From an uncultured Saprospiraceae bacterium (lineage in GTDB: Bacteria > Bacteroidota > Bacteroidia > Chitinophagales > Saprospiraceae), in the NCBI GenBank assembly GCA_937981555.1, contig CALJOK010000001.1, positions 62,001 to 126,000 of the forward strand: DNA of 64,000 nt. Reading direction: 5' to 3'. The notes under the pieces were generated by a model. It was not told the origin of the DNA and did no database searches. It saw only the letters and a list, made by a program, of their open reading frames with translations. Both the position numbers and the translations under genes were made by a program. Shown in pieces: positions 25,417 through 34,648 of this stretch (its first letter is position 1; each line of letters begins with the position of its first letter).

Positions 25417-25457
25417 AAAAAATCCCTTCAGCGAATTTCGTTGAAGGGATTTTTTTT
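25417..25457. terminator. bidirectional terminator between monooxygenase and cmk genes
   Basis: A stem AATCCCTTCAGCGAA/TTCGTTGAAGGGATT is flanked by an A-run and a T-run between convergent genes. It is very similar to the hairpin at 22728. Confidence 0.9.
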
Positions 25458-25494
25458 GATTCTCTGTCAGTTTATTGAGGAGAAGTTTAAGAAT

Positions 25495-26664
25495 TTATTT
25501 TTTATTAGTTCTTTTCGTTCTAACTTTTTTTGCTTTTGCTTCGGTTGAAGTTTCACCTATCGGTTTTGGTGTAACTTTTTTCTGCTCGTTTTTTTGAACT
25601 TTTGGAGCAGGTTTGTTTGGTTTCTTTTTGGCTGCTGGAGTAGGTTTAGTTTTTTGTTGAACTACTTTTTTAGCAGGCTGCTTTGCTTTTTGTTTAGGAG
25701 TTATTTTTGTTTTTCTTTCCGCAGGTTTTTCATCACTTTGAATTTTTAGAAAACTTTGCTGTGCTGAATTTTGGCTTTTAGCAATAGGTTGATTACTTTT
25801 TTTCTGCGGTGTCGGCTTTGTGTCTTGTACAGCTGATTTTTTATTAGGCTGATTTTGTGGTGTCTTTTTTTGTGGAGCTCGTTGATTTTGAGGAGCAGGT
25901 TGATTAGTTCTTTTTGAGGCCGTTGGTCTGGTGTTTTTCTGAGGTTCAGGTTTTGGTTTTGTTGCGACTAATTTTTTATCAGCAATTGACAGCGTTCTAA
26001 TTCTCTCAATTGATAATGCTAAAACCATTGCCAATTGTTCTTTAGGAGTAATGTTTGAATTGTCAATTAAAACTGCTTCTGACGCTTTTCTTAGTGGACT
26101 ATCTTTTCTAGTCGAGTCAATATGATCTCGTTCACGCAAGTTTTCTTTGATTGATTTTATGCTTACTTTTTGCCCTCTTTTTATCAATTCATCATATCGA
26201 CGATTAGTTCGAACATCTTCGTCTGCGGTCAAAAAGATTTTTAATTCAGCTTTGGGAAAAACGACCGTTCCAATGTCTCGACCTTCCATCACGATGCCTT
26301 TGAGTTTGCCCATTTCTATTTGTTGTTTGACAACCATTTTTCGAACAGGGCTGATGGCCGCAACATGACTTACATTTTTCGAAACAAACATTTTTCGAAT
26401 GACATCTTCTACATCTTTTCCATTCAAATAAGTTCTGTTTCCACCGACTGTGCTTTTAAATGTGATGTTTATTCTTTTAAGTGCTTTTTCCATTTCAGCA
26501 GTCTTTTGGATATTAACTCTATTTTCCAAAAAGTAAAATGTGACTGCTCGATACATCGCACCGGTGTCGATGTATCCATAATTTAATTCGTTAGCCAATG
26601 CTTTGGCAAGGGTAGATTTTCCGCAGGCAGAATGCCCGTCTATACTTATTATTATTTTTTTCAA
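25495..26664 (-). CDS. cmk: cytidylate kinase with long basic low-complexity tail
   Basis: A 389-residue protein. Residues 1-222 are a complete cytidylate kinase, which converts CMP/dCMP to the diphosphates. The P-loop is GHSACGKST, followed by YIDTGAMYRAVT, GIVMEGRDIGTVVFP, FLTADEDVRTNRRYDEL, LRERDHIDSTRKDSPL and VLIDNSNIT. Known bacterial CMP kinases are about 220-230 residues long. The remaining 167 residues or so are almost only Lys, Pro, Gln, Thr, Asn and Ala, in repeats like PQKK, QPNKK and KAKQPAKK. The tail is strongly positive, probably disordered, and in frame without any break. Nucleic-acid or ribosome binding by the tail is a guess. No rpsA follows, unlike in many bacteria. Confidence 0.93.
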   Translation of the reverse strand: MKKIIISIDGHSACGKSTLAKALANELNYGYIDTGAMYRAVTFYFLENRVNIQKTAEMEKALKRINITFKSTVGGNRTYLNGKDVEDVIRKMFVSKNVSHVAAISPVRKMVVKQQIEMGKLKGIVMEGRDIGTVVFPKAELKIFLTADEDVRTNRRYDELIKRGQKVSIKSIKENLRERDHIDSTRKDSPLRKASEAVLIDNSNITPKEQLAMVLALSIERIRTLSIADKKLVATKPKPEPQKNTRPTASKRTNQPAPQNQRAPQKKTPQNQPNKKSAVQDTKPTPQKKSNQPIAKSQNSAQQSFLKIQSDEKPAERKTKITPKQKAKQPAKKVVQQKTKPTPAAKKKPNKPAPKVQKNEQKKVTPKPIGETSTEAKAKKVRTKRTNKK

Positions 26665-26799
26665 AGGAGGTTGATTTTATTTTGTTAGTGTTTCTTGCCA
26701 AGCTCATTTCCTGATTTTCTTTTTCTCTCCAATAGAGGAGGCTAGGGATGAGGTGACATTATATCACACAAATTTAATATTTACTATCTATATTTTTCC

Positions 26800-26846
26800 A
26801 AAAAAAAAAGACTTACCCGATAGTATTTGGAGTAAGTCTTTTTTAT
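26800..26846. terminator. intrinsic terminator after the 502-residue helical protein gene
   Basis: A stem AAAGACTTAC/GTAAGTCTTT with a 15-base loop is flanked by an A-run on the left and a T-run on the right. It lies 22 bases past the stop of the minus-strand gene at 26868 and is set to work on both strands. Confidence 0.85.
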
Positions 26847-26867
26847 TCATTCTGGGAAAAATTAATT

Positions 26868-28376
26868 TTAAAGTCTTGCCAAAATCATATTCCATAATTT
26901 TTCGTAAGGTAATACTTCTAGTTCTGAGATTAAGCCACGATAGAAAAATGGATATTCAATTAAGCGATTATAATATTTATCGACGTTACTTAAGTTTTCA
27001 ATTTGGAAATCAGCTTTCACTAATTGTTGAAGCAAACGGATAAATTGGATCGTTCTAAAATATTCTTCTTTTTTCAATTGACGATTTGCATAACTTTTCA
27101 ATCGGTCTATTCGCTCAGCTGCATTATTGTAACTTTTCTTTTCAATCAAAAATAACATTTGAGCAATTACCATCAAAACAGTAAATATCCGTTGATCTTT
27201 TGGATATAAAACTGGATCATTGATGAAGCGAGAAACTCTGAAATTCTTACGTCGTTGCGTCAATAAAACAGGATTAGAATCTCCTTGACTTTCGATAATA
27301 TAATTCAAGAAAATATCATAAATCTTCCATTTCTCACGTGTACGCGCAGGTAATTTTTTGAACTTAGAAAGATTCGATGCATCATTGAAAATCGCTAATG
27401 CATTAATATGGTTTTCTGTATGAACTGCTAAAAGAAGATAGTATTCCATGAATTTAAACCAAGTCGCACTCCCTTTTGGAAAGGATTGTAAACATTTTTC
27501 TGCGTTGATTTTTCCATTTTTCCAATCTCTTAAATGAAGATAGGCGGACATCTTTTTCATTTGAAAAGTAGCCAATTTATCGTCTTGATAATAGGCTGGA
27601 TTATCTTCAATATACTTTTCAGCTTTATTACAAACTTCTAACATTGCATCAAAGTCTCGCAACATTTCATATCTGTAGGCCCAAACTAGGTACATATTAT
27701 AAATGACAATCGGCGAATCATAAATTTCAGAAAGTCCGACTAAAGCATCACAATATGTTCCAATTCTTTCTTCTAAGTCAGAAGCTTTGCCTACTGGTTT
27801 GTGATAATTCATAATCACTCGCTGATACAATTCTTCCGAACGAATTTCAGCATCTAATACATTCTGAAATTGTTTGCTGTGTTGATCGTAGATTTCATAA
27901 TTTTTATCATCTCCCATTTGAGCGGCATATCTACGTAGAATCCGAGCACAATTGACAATTACATCTGCAAATTTGAATTTCAATGCAGTTGTCAAAATCT
28001 GTCGAGCCAGAGCTGAAGCTGTATGAATTGCTTCGTTGGACATTAATATTTTTACCAAAGTCCAATCTTTGTTACAAGAATAATAAGCTCGATCATAATT
28101 AGAAGTAGAAGGAAGATTTACATCTAAAAAGAAAAGTGTATTTAATAATCTTTTTCTAAAACGAGACTTGAGTTGACGATACTTATCATCGGTTGGACTA
28201 CAATCGTAAAGAAAAGAAGCGGCATCTCTATCGTTCTTAAATTTATTGGCCATTAAGGCTTCATAAAATTCATTAAACTTACTGTTTTTATGTTTTAGGG
28301 AATGGTCATCAAAAATTTCAATTTTTCTAACCTTCTTCTTCGTAACAATCTTGGAGATTTCTATCAGATTTTTCAT
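26868..28376 (-). CDS. helical (TPR-like) protein of unknown family, copy 1
   Basis: A 502-residue, probably all-helical cytoplasmic protein without signal peptide or membrane segment. It is clearly paralogous to the 508-residue product at 56334. Both start with a short Lys-rich region, share YRQLKSRFRKRLLNTLFFLDV / YKKLKYRLQNRLINTVFFIDV near residue 70, and have RAYY, a mid-section with aligned Tyr/Leu patterns, KKKFRISKFIN-type and DKRxxxxPILxIQxLFLL-type segments, and end with EVLPYEKLWNMIL / EIVPYEDLWEIVL. The spacing of helices (pairs of about 34 residues) suggests TPR-like repeats. I do not recognise a named family. It stands alone with its own terminator. A scaffold or peptide-sensing role is conceivable only by analogy with other TPR proteins. 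Confidence 0.8.
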   Translation of the reverse strand: MKNLIEISKIVTKKKVRKIEIFDDHSLKHKNSKFNEFYEALMANKFKNDRDAASFLYDCSPTDDKYRQLKSRFRKRLLNTLFFLDVNLPSTSNYDRAYYSCNKDWTLVKILMSNEAIHTASALARQILTTALKFKFADVIVNCARILRRYAAQMGDDKNYEIYDQHSKQFQNVLDAEIRSEELYQRVIMNYHKPVGKASDLEERIGTYCDALVGLSEIYDSPIVIYNMYLVWAYRYEMLRDFDAMLEVCNKAEKYIEDNPAYYQDDKLATFQMKKMSAYLHLRDWKNGKINAEKCLQSFPKGSATWFKFMEYYLLLAVHTENHINALAIFNDASNLSKFKKLPARTREKWKIYDIFLNYIIESQGDSNPVLLTQRRKNFRVSRFINDPVLYPKDQRIFTVLMVIAQMLFLIEKKSYNNAAERIDRLKSYANRQLKKEEYFRTIQFIRLLQQLVKADFQIENLSNVDKYYNRLIEYPFFYRGLISELEVLPYEKLWNMILARL

Positions 28377-29130
28377 GTAAAGTATACTTATTTATGCTAT
28401 CCCTAAATTTAATGTTGTTTTTGTAAAAGTAGTAACTTTTATGTCACAAATATTCAAATTTCATGCCTTTTTTTTAAAAGTTAAAAAAGTATGCATTTAT
28501 GCTTAATGAATAAAATGATTCATTATTCCTTGATAACAAATGAGATACAAGTGTTTATTATTTGTTATTTGATGGAGTGACTTATCTTTTTCCAATCAAA
28601 GAAGTTATTTGTATCAGTATAGATAATGCTGATTAAAATTAAGTAATGAATAATATGTGACGTGTTTTTTTGTTTTTTTCTAAAAAAGGATATTTGAATA
28701 AGGAGAGAGTTAAAGTATTTTCTTAGAAAAAAATAGGTCTATGTTTTACCGAAATAAGTAGAATAGGTTACGAATAATCTTAATATTCTTTCTTTCAGAA
28801 GAAATTATGAGTGTTATTTTTGGATGGTAACTTTAACCGAGGGACGTGACAAAAGTTATGAACTCTCATTCCTTAACTAAGGCATGCAAATATTTTGATA
28901 TTTTTAATTGAAAAGATGCGAGGATCAGCGATATTAATGAAATGAAATAATTTTGCCTACTAAAAATAGCCTAGTAAGTTCGATCTTAAAAAATAGATGG
29001 GAACAAAAAAAGTTTTACACTCATAGAATGTAAAACTTTTCTTTAAAATTTATCATGCAGAAGCCTACTAATCTCTATTCAAGATTAACTGACTAAAAGA
29101 TAATTTGATACGTTTAAAATAACTTGAAGA
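28377..29130. other. 754-base intergenic region without recognised gene
   Basis: AT-rich sequence between the helical-protein gene and the DUF2795 gene. Apart from the terminator hairpin at 29006-29042, I find no ORF above 40 codons that looks coding, no tRNA-like segment and no repeat. Confidence 0.35.
29006..29042 (-). terminator. terminator of the DUF2795 gene
   Basis: A perfect nine-bp stem AGTTTTACA/TGTAAAACT with a nine-base loop, extended by A-T pairs. On the minus strand it ends in a T-run, about 90 bases past the stop of the DUF2795 gene. Confidence 0.75.
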
Positions 29131-29352
29131 TTAATATTCGTCTTCGTTGAAAAGAAAATCATCTTTTCGCGGATAGTCAGGCCAAATATCCTCCATGTTT
29201 TCGTAAATCTCTCCCTCGTCTTCCATTGCTTGAAGGTTTTCAATTACTTCAAGAGGCGCGCCCGAACGGATAGCGTAATCGATTAATTCATCACGTGTTG
29301 CTGGCCAAGGGCCTTCTTCGAGATGATGTGCTAATTCTAATGTCCAATACAT
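29131..29352 (-). CDS. DUF2795 domain protein
   Basis: A 73-residue acidic protein that matches the DUF2795 family over its whole length: a start of MYWTLELAHHLEEGPWPATR, then DELIDYAIRSGAPLEVIENL, and an acidic tail with EDIWPDYPRKDDFLF. Members are small soluble proteins of unknown function found widely in Bacteroidota, often next to unrelated genes. The fold is probably a few helices. The gene is monocistronic, with a promoter candidate about 70 bases upstream and a terminator downstream. Confidence 0.88.
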   Translation of the reverse strand: MYWTLELAHHLEEGPWPATRDELIDYAIRSGAPLEVIENLQAMEDEGEIYENMEDIWPDYPRKDDFLFNEDEY

Positions 29353-29422
29353 ATTACGATTATGAAATATTATGATAAAAAAATGTTTCTAAAAAAAAAG
29401 AAAGTATTGCTTGATTTTGCCA

Positions 29423-29454
29423 CAAATGTAATAAACAAAAATTATTATAGCAAT
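29423..29454 (-). promoter_or_regulatory. Bacteroidota-type promoter of the DUF2795 gene
   Basis: On the minus strand, a TACATTTG box (positions 29430-29423) matches TAnnTTTG exactly. An ATTG, close to TTTG, lies 20 bases upstream of it (29454-29451). The position, about 70 bases before the start codon, fits. Confidence 0.5.
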
Positions 29455-29573
29455 ACTTTTTACTTATGTTTTGACAATTCAAAAATCAGACCATCATAAA
29501 TTTTATACTTCCAATAAAATAAATGATATCTTATGTGTAATGATCTGATTAGTAAGTAGTTATGGAATAATGA

Positions 29574-30824
29574 TTATTTAGTTTTTAAAATTTCAAATGA
29601 TCGATTTTTATAACCAATTGGAGCATCTCCGATTTTTTCGGAGTTATGTGGCCCAGTAGGGTCACAAATAAAGTAATTCCTATTTTTATAGCGAATTGGT
29701 TTCCCAATAGGTTTGGTCGTAGCAACGGCTATTGTTAGGTGATCATCATAAGCTATGACGATCATTGGTAACCGAAGTAACTCATTTACTAAATAATAAA
29801 AAAGTGCTGATCGGTCTTCGCAATCGGAATAAGGATAATGAAATAATTCATCTCCAATCATTGGTTTGTTTCTTCCAAAATAATCTTGGTCATCTTGATA
29901 TCGAAAGGCAGATCGAGTGAAAGAAGCAATGATCTTAAGTGCGTTTTTTTCACTTTTATTTTTTATAATATTTTTAAGTTGAGGTAGTAAAGAGGAAGCA
30001 GCCAACTCTGAGAGTGGTGTTTGAATATATTTCGCTTCATCAAAAAGAGGATAATGTTCCATTATCTTGATTAAATTCAAATCAAATTTGATATCTAAAT
30101 TATACTCTCTGCCTTCCCATTTGAATCTTAAGTTTCGTTTTTTTACCGTTGGCTTCAATTTAGGTAATTGGCGTAAATCGAAAGAAAAGATTTTCCCATC
30201 TGGATTTGGAACCAATGAATGCACATTTAAATAAGTCTTTTTAGCGTTGATTTTAAGATAAATACTACTGAGATTAATAAATGTTTTATTATCTATTTCA
30301 AATATTGGTGTTTCGAAAATATCATCTTTTGAATGAACATTTACAAATATATAATTTCCAATAAAAGTCAATCGAGTATTGTATCCTGCTTTTGTCAACA
30401 AAAACCAACTGGTTAATTCTTTTTGCAAATCACTCTTCTCTCTATAAATTTCTTTCAATGAGGATTGAATTAATTCATAAAATAACCAATCGTTCAATTG
30501 GAATTTAACTTGGTATGCTTTTAAACTATCGAGAAGAGATTGATAAGGGGTAGGTTCCATTTGGGTATAAAAATCAGAAATGGAACTTTCATCTGCTTGA
30601 AAAGAACCTTCAATTAAAATCTGATTATTAAAAGTAAGTTGAATGGATTCATTATAAAAATTGAAATGAATTGACTTTTGATGATCTGATTCTAAACGCT
30701 GTTTTCCAAAACTAATTAAAGATGAAAAAAGGAAAACAACCATCAAAGTAGATGGTAACTTGTTGATATTCAGCCACATAACCGTTTCTCGAATGTTCTT
30801 TTTTTTATTAAAATGGGGTTTCAA
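29574..30824 (-). CDS. secreted transglutaminase-like protein
   Basis: A 416-residue protein. The first ATG gives a polar 15-residue lead; a start at Met16 (position 30779, MWLNINKLPSTLMVVFLFSS) gives a better signal peptide. The C-terminal third contains a probable transglutaminase-like catalytic triad: Cys in PYSDCEDRSALFYYLV, His in YDDHLTIAVAT and Asp in FICDPTGPHNSEK, spaced as in that superfamily. The N-terminal part is a beta-rich region of unknown type, with residues about 60-300 lacking clear motifs. Such proteins may be peptidases or cross-linking enzymes of the periplasm or cell surface. It has its own reading frame between a DUF2795 gene and queA, on the same strand, separated from both by over 150 bases. 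Confidence 0.65.
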   Translation of the reverse strand: MKPHFNKKKNIRETVMWLNINKLPSTLMVVFLFSSLISFGKQRLESDHQKSIHFNFYNESIQLTFNNQILIEGSFQADESSISDFYTQMEPTPYQSLLDSLKAYQVKFQLNDWLFYELIQSSLKEIYREKSDLQKELTSWFLLTKAGYNTRLTFIGNYIFVNVHSKDDIFETPIFEIDNKTFINLSSIYLKINAKKTYLNVHSLVPNPDGKIFSFDLRQLPKLKPTVKKRNLRFKWEGREYNLDIKFDLNLIKIMEHYPLFDEAKYIQTPLSELAASSLLPQLKNIIKNKSEKNALKIIASFTRSAFRYQDDQDYFGRNKPMIGDELFHYPYSDCEDRSALFYYLVNELLRLPMIVIAYDDHLTIAVATTKPIGKPIRYKNRNYFICDPTGPHNSEKIGDAPIGYKNRSFEILKTK

Positions 30825-30918
30825 AGTGTAGTAGTGGAAAGATAGGATTATTACGTTTTATTTTAATAAATATTATATTTTTTTATGTCTTCAATCATTC
30901 ACATCTTGTCACAAAGCA

Positions 30919-30958
30919 AAAAAAAAGTGCTAGCACCAATCGCACTAACACTTTTTTT
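30919..30958 (-). terminator. terminator of queA
   Basis: A hairpin with AAAAAGTG and CACTTTTT arms and an inner GC-containing stem, between an A-run and a T-run. It lies just past the queA stop (position 30979) on the minus strand. Confidence 0.75.
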
Positions 30959-30978
30959 ATATCGTAAAATTTATTTTT

Positions 30979-32046
30979 TTATATGATCAACATCGCATCT
31001 CCATAACTAAAGAAACGATATTTCTTTTTGATTGCTTGAGCATAAGCCTCTTTGATCAAATCTGCTCCACCAAATGCAGAAACCATAATCAATAAACTAG
31101 ATTTAGGTAAATGGAAATTGGTGATCATACTATCTGCAATGCTAAATTGGTAAGGAGGATAGATAAATTTGTTCGTCCAGCCTTCCGCAGCTTTTAAGCT
31201 AGATTCAGCTGAAACAGCTGACTCGATTGTTCGCATAGAAGTAGTTCCAACAGAGCAAATTCGCTTTTTGTTGGCTGTTGCTTTATTAACTATTTCTGCT
31301 GCTTCTGCTGTAATTTGGAAATATTCAGCGTCCATTTTATGCTTAGAAAGATCTTCTACATCAATACTTCTGAAAGTTCCTAAACCAACATGAAGAGTTA
31401 CGTAGGCAGGCTCAATTCCTTTTAATTCTAACCTTTTGAGTAATTCTTCGCTAAAGTGCAATCCTGCAGTAGGAGCAGCAACAGCACCCATATTTTTAGC
31501 ATAGACTGTTTGGTATCTTTCTCTATCCATTTCTTCGACCGGTCGTTCCAAGTATTTTGGAAGAGGCGTATTACCTAGTTCTTCCAATTTTTCTTGAAAT
31601 TCATCATCCGTTCCTTCAAACAAAAAACGAATAGTTCGACCTCGAGAAGTAGTATTATCGACTACCTCCGCAATCAATACTTCTTGCTCATCATTCTTAT
31701 CGTTGAAGTATAATTTATTTCCTACTCGAATCTTTCGAGCTGGATCAACCAAAACATCCCAAAGTCGAGCTTCATGATTAAGTTCTCTCAAAAGAAAGAC
31801 CTCAATTTTAGCACCCGTTTTTTCCTTGCAACCATAGAGTCTAGCAGGGAAAACTTTAGTATCGTTATGAATGAAAGTATCTCCATCTTCAAAATATTCC
31901 AAAACTTCTTTGAACATCTTGTGCTCAATTAATCCTGTATCTTTGTGAACAACCATTAATCGAGATTCATCTCGGTTTTCAGTTGGATATTTTGCTACCA
32001 ATTTAGGTGGTAATTCGAAGTTAAATTGCGACAGTTTTGTCCTCAT
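30979..32046 (-). CDS. queA: S-adenosylmethionine:tRNA ribosyltransferase-isomerase
   Basis: A 355-residue enzyme of queuosine synthesis. It transfers and rearranges the ribosyl part of SAM onto preQ1 in tRNA to make epoxyqueuosine. Full-length and typical: [20 protein letters not shown] at the start, [15 protein letters not shown] near 58, [20 protein letters not shown] near 180, [14 protein letters not shown] near 215, then [12 protein letters not shown] and [18 protein letters not shown]. All are QueA signature regions. No other queuosine gene is in the window. The upstream gap faces a divergently transcribed response regulator, so the two may share a control region. Confidence 0.97.
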   Translation of the reverse strand: MRTKLSQFNFELPPKLVAKYPTENRDESRLMVVHKDTGLIEHKMFKEVLEYFEDGDTFIHNDTKVFPARLYGCKEKTGAKIEVFLLRELNHEARLWDVLVDPARKIRVGNKLYFNDKNDEQEVLIAEVVDNTTSRGRTIRFLFEGTDDEFQEKLEELGNTPLPKYLERPVEEMDRERYQTVYAKNMGAVAAPTAGLHFSEELLKRLELKGIEPAYVTLHVGLGTFRSIDVEDLSKHKMDAEYFQITAEAAEIVNKATANKKRICSVGTTSMRTIESAVSAESSLKAAEGWTNKFIYPPYQFSIADSMITNFHLPKSSLLIMVSAFGGADLIKEAYAQAIKKKYRFFSYGDAMLII

Positions 32047-32372
32047 GAATATTACTCTTTTTTTATAAAATGACGCGCGAAGGTAAGCATTTTGGGGGAC
32101 AAATGATAATGAATGAACAATTCAAAAAAGACTTATTTTTTTGAATTAATCTTTTTGATAAAAAAAACGTGATTTTTTCATTAAAATCGGTTAAGAATTG
32201 TCTTAAAAAGTTTAGAACAGAACCCAAAATTGGTTTCTTTTTTTTATCTTAAAAAAAAATAATATTTATCTTTAAAAAAGGTAACTATTATAAGTGTTCT
32301 TCCGTTAATATATTTGATAAAAATTAATACGATTTTCAAAAGTTTTATAAGCAACCTGATAAAAATAATCTA
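32047..32372. other. 326-base divergent control region (queA / response regulator)
   Basis: Very AT-rich sequence with long A and T runs between two divergent genes. A TATCATTTG box on the minus strand near 32105 resembles a -7 element for queA with one extra base. No ORF, hairpin or tRNA is apparent. Confidence 0.3.
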
Positions 32373-33653
32373 ATGGCAAAAATTCTGATTGTAGATGATG
32401 AGGCTAGTATCCGAAATACTTTAAGAGAAATTCTTGAGTTTGAAAAGTATGATGTAGATGAGGCAATGGATGGTATCCAATGTTTAGGCAAATTAAAGAA
32501 ATCCAAATATGACGTGGTCATTATGGATATTAAAATGCCAAAGATGGATGGGATGGAAGCACTTGAGCGTGTGCAAACAATCTCAAGCGATACTCCAGTA
32601 ATTATGATTTCTGGTCATGCAAATATTGATACAGCAGTTGATGCTGTAAAAAAAGGTGCATTTGATTTTATTTCAAAACCGCCAGATTTGAACCGACTCT
32701 TGATTACTGTTCGAAATGCGATGGATAAATCAAGTTTGATTACTGATAACAAAGTATTGAAACGAAGAGTTAGCAAAGTGAAAAGTCAAGAGATTATTGG
32801 TGAATCAGAACCAATTTTGAAAATCAAAGAAACCATTGATCGAGTTGCTCCAACGGATGCTAGAGTTTTGATTAATGGATCTAATGGAACAGGAAAAGAA
32901 TTAGTAGCAAGATGGTTGCATGCTAAAAGTGGACGTGCAGACGGACCTATCGTCGAAGTGAATTGTGCCGCAATTCCTTCTGAATTGATTGAAAGCGAAT
33001 TATTTGGTCATGAAAAAGGATCATTTACAGGAGCTTACAAACAAAAGATTGGAAAATTTGAGCAAGCTAACGGAGGTACTATTTTCTTGGATGAGATTGG
33101 AGATATGAGTCTTTCTGCTCAAGCAAAAGTATTGAGAGCATTGCAAGAAAGTAAAATCGTAAGAGTTGGAGGAGATAAAGAAATTTCTGTTGATGTTCGA
33201 GTTGTTGCCGCTACGAACAAAGATTTGAGAGATGAAATAAATGCGAAGAATTTTAGAGAGGATTTATATCATCGATTAGCGGTGATTATTATAAAAGTAC
33301 CAACACTTAATGATCGAAGAAGTGATATTCCATTATTGGCTAATTACTTTATCGAATCAATCTGTACAGAATATGGAGTCGCTCCTAAAAAAATTGAACC
33401 GGCTGCATTAACGGCACTTCAAGAAGTGAATTGGACTGGAAACATTCGAGAACTTCGTAATGTAATTGAGCGACTAATAATCTTAAGTGGTGAAGTTATT
33501 ACTCCAAATGATGTGGCAAGTTTTGTCATTCCGTCGAGTGTAACTTCGAAAAGTCAAATACTTCAAGACCTCTTTTCACAATATAAAGATGTAGATGATG
33601 TTGTAAGATTTGTGAAAAAAGAGTATGATAGTTTTATGACAGAGAAGGTATGA
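32373..33653 (+). CDS. sigma-54-type response regulator lacking the Fis HTH domain
   Basis: A 426-residue NtrC-class protein. A receiver domain (1-120) carries Asp52 in VIMDIKMPKMDG. The AAA+ domain (about 138-375) has Walker A GSNGTGKE, the sigma-54 contact loop GSFTGA (Ser in place of the common Ala), Walker B IFLDEIGDMS, and the C-terminal WTGNIRELRNVIERL. After the AAA+ lid only about 45 residues remain (ending FVKKEYDSFMTEKV). No Fis-type helix-turn-helix is present, whereas related Bacteroidota proteins normally carry one there. It may activate sigma-54 RNA polymerase without binding DNA, or depend on a partner. No kinase lies next to it. A terminator follows. Confidence 0.9.
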   Translation: MAKILIVDDEASIRNTLREILEFEKYDVDEAMDGIQCLGKLKKSKYDVVIMDIKMPKMDGMEALERVQTISSDTPVIMISGHANIDTAVDAVKKGAFDFISKPPDLNRLLITVRNAMDKSSLITDNKVLKRRVSKVKSQEIIGESEPILKIKETIDRVAPTDARVLINGSNGTGKELVARWLHAKSGRADGPIVEVNCAAIPSELIESELFGHEKGSFTGAYKQKIGKFEQANGGTIFLDEIGDMSLSAQAKVLRALQESKIVRVGGDKEISVDVRVVAATNKDLRDEINAKNFREDLYHRLAVIIIKVPTLNDRRSDIPLLANYFIESICTEYGVAPKKIEPAALTALQEVNWTGNIRELRNVIERLIILSGEVITPNDVASFVIPSSVTSKSQILQDLFSQYKDVDDVVRFVKKEYDSFMTEKV

Positions 33654-33710
33654 AGTAAAAAGAACAAGTCGTAATAATTTGAAATTTGTAATAATTTATA
33701 TAAATAGCGA

Positions 33711-33741
33711 AGCCTATCAATTTCATTGGTAGGCTTTTTTT
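33711..33741 (+). terminator. intrinsic terminator after the response regulator gene
   Basis: A near-perfect ten-bp stem AGCCTATCAA/TTGGTAGGCT with a five-base loop and a T-run, 57 bases after the stop. Confidence 0.88.
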
Positions 33742-33850
33742 GCGAATAACTAAACACGTAACTGGGTTTTTCGAATCCGGTTATAGATTATTTTAGATCT
33801 TAAGAACCGTAGCGTTGGATTGAGAAAATCCACCTACAAAAATAAAAAAT

Positions 33851-34573
33851 ATGGAAAATAACGAAGAAAACAACAACCCAAAAAAGGCAATGAAACAATG
33901 GACGAAACTGAAAGGTGAAAATGCTTGGACGATGTTCAAAGTAATTTCAGAATTTGTCGAAGGATTTGAAACGATGAATCATGTAGATCCTTGTGTTTCA
34001 ATTTTTGGTTCAGCTAGGACAAAGCCAGGAACTTTCTACTATGAATTAGCGGTAGATATGGCTGCAAGATTGGTAAAAGAAGGTTTTGGAGTCATTACAG
34101 GGGGAGGTCCTGGAATTATGGAAGCTGGAAACAAAGGTGCAAAAGAAGCGAATGGAGTTTCAGTAGGATTGAATATTGATTTACCATTTGAGCAAAGCCA
34201 TAATCCTTTTATTGATCCTGAATTAAATTTGAATTACCGCTACTTTTTTGTGCGAAAAGTGATGTTTGTAAAATATGCTCAAGCATTTATTGCAATGCCT
34301 GGTGGGTTTGGAACGATGGATGAATTGTTTGAAGTTTTGACTTTGATCCAAACTAAAAAAATCACTCGTGTGCCTGTCATTTTGGTAGGTAAAAAATTCT
34401 GGTCAGGAATGAATGAATGGATTGAAAAGATCATGCTTCACCAAGAAGGAAATATTAGCGCTGATGATATGAACTTACTTCCGATCACAGATGATCCAGA
34501 AGAAGTAATTAAAATTATCAATGATTTTTATTCAGGTCATGACGAGAAATTGGCTCCGAATTATGAACTTTAA
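33851..34573 (+). CDS. LOG-family (TIGR00730) Rossmann-fold protein
   Basis: A 240-residue cytosolic protein of the LOG (Lonely Guy-like) family. Members remove ribose 5'-phosphate from nucleoside 5'-monophosphates such as cytokinin riboside phosphates; some act on AMP. Key motifs are SIFGSARTKPG near residue 55, GVITGGGPGIMEAGNKGA near 85 and MPGGFGTMDELFEVL near 150, the last being the diagnostic PGGxGTxxE. Length and motif order are typical. The N-terminus is Asn/Glu/Lys-rich and not conserved. It ends beside an inverted repeat shared with the convergent porin gene. The physiological substrate in this organism is not known. Confidence 0.92.
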   Translation: MENNEENNNPKKAMKQWTKLKGENAWTMFKVISEFVEGFETMNHVDPCVSIFGSARTKPGTFYYELAVDMAARLVKEGFGVITGGGPGIMEAGNKGAKEANGVSVGLNIDLPFEQSHNPFIDPELNLNYRYFFVRKVMFVKYAQAFIAMPGGFGTMDELFEVLTLIQTKKITRVPVILVGKKFWSGMNEWIEKIMLHQEGNISADDMNLLPITDDPEEVIKIINDFYSGHDEKLAPNYEL

Positions 34574-34588
34574 TTAAAGGTTAATTGA

Positions 34589-34648
34589 AAATGGTTAATG
34601 GTTAATCCCACGATTTATATTTTGGGAAATTAACCATTAACCATTAAT
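34589..34648. repeat. inverted repeat (TTAATGGTTAATGG type) between convergent genes
   Basis: AATGGTTAATGGTTAATCCC at about 34590-34609 pairs with GGGAAATTAACCATTAACCA at about 34625-34644 around a short loop. The right arm runs into the stop codon of the porin gene, which therefore ends inside the repeat. It probably ends both transcripts. Confidence 0.75.
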
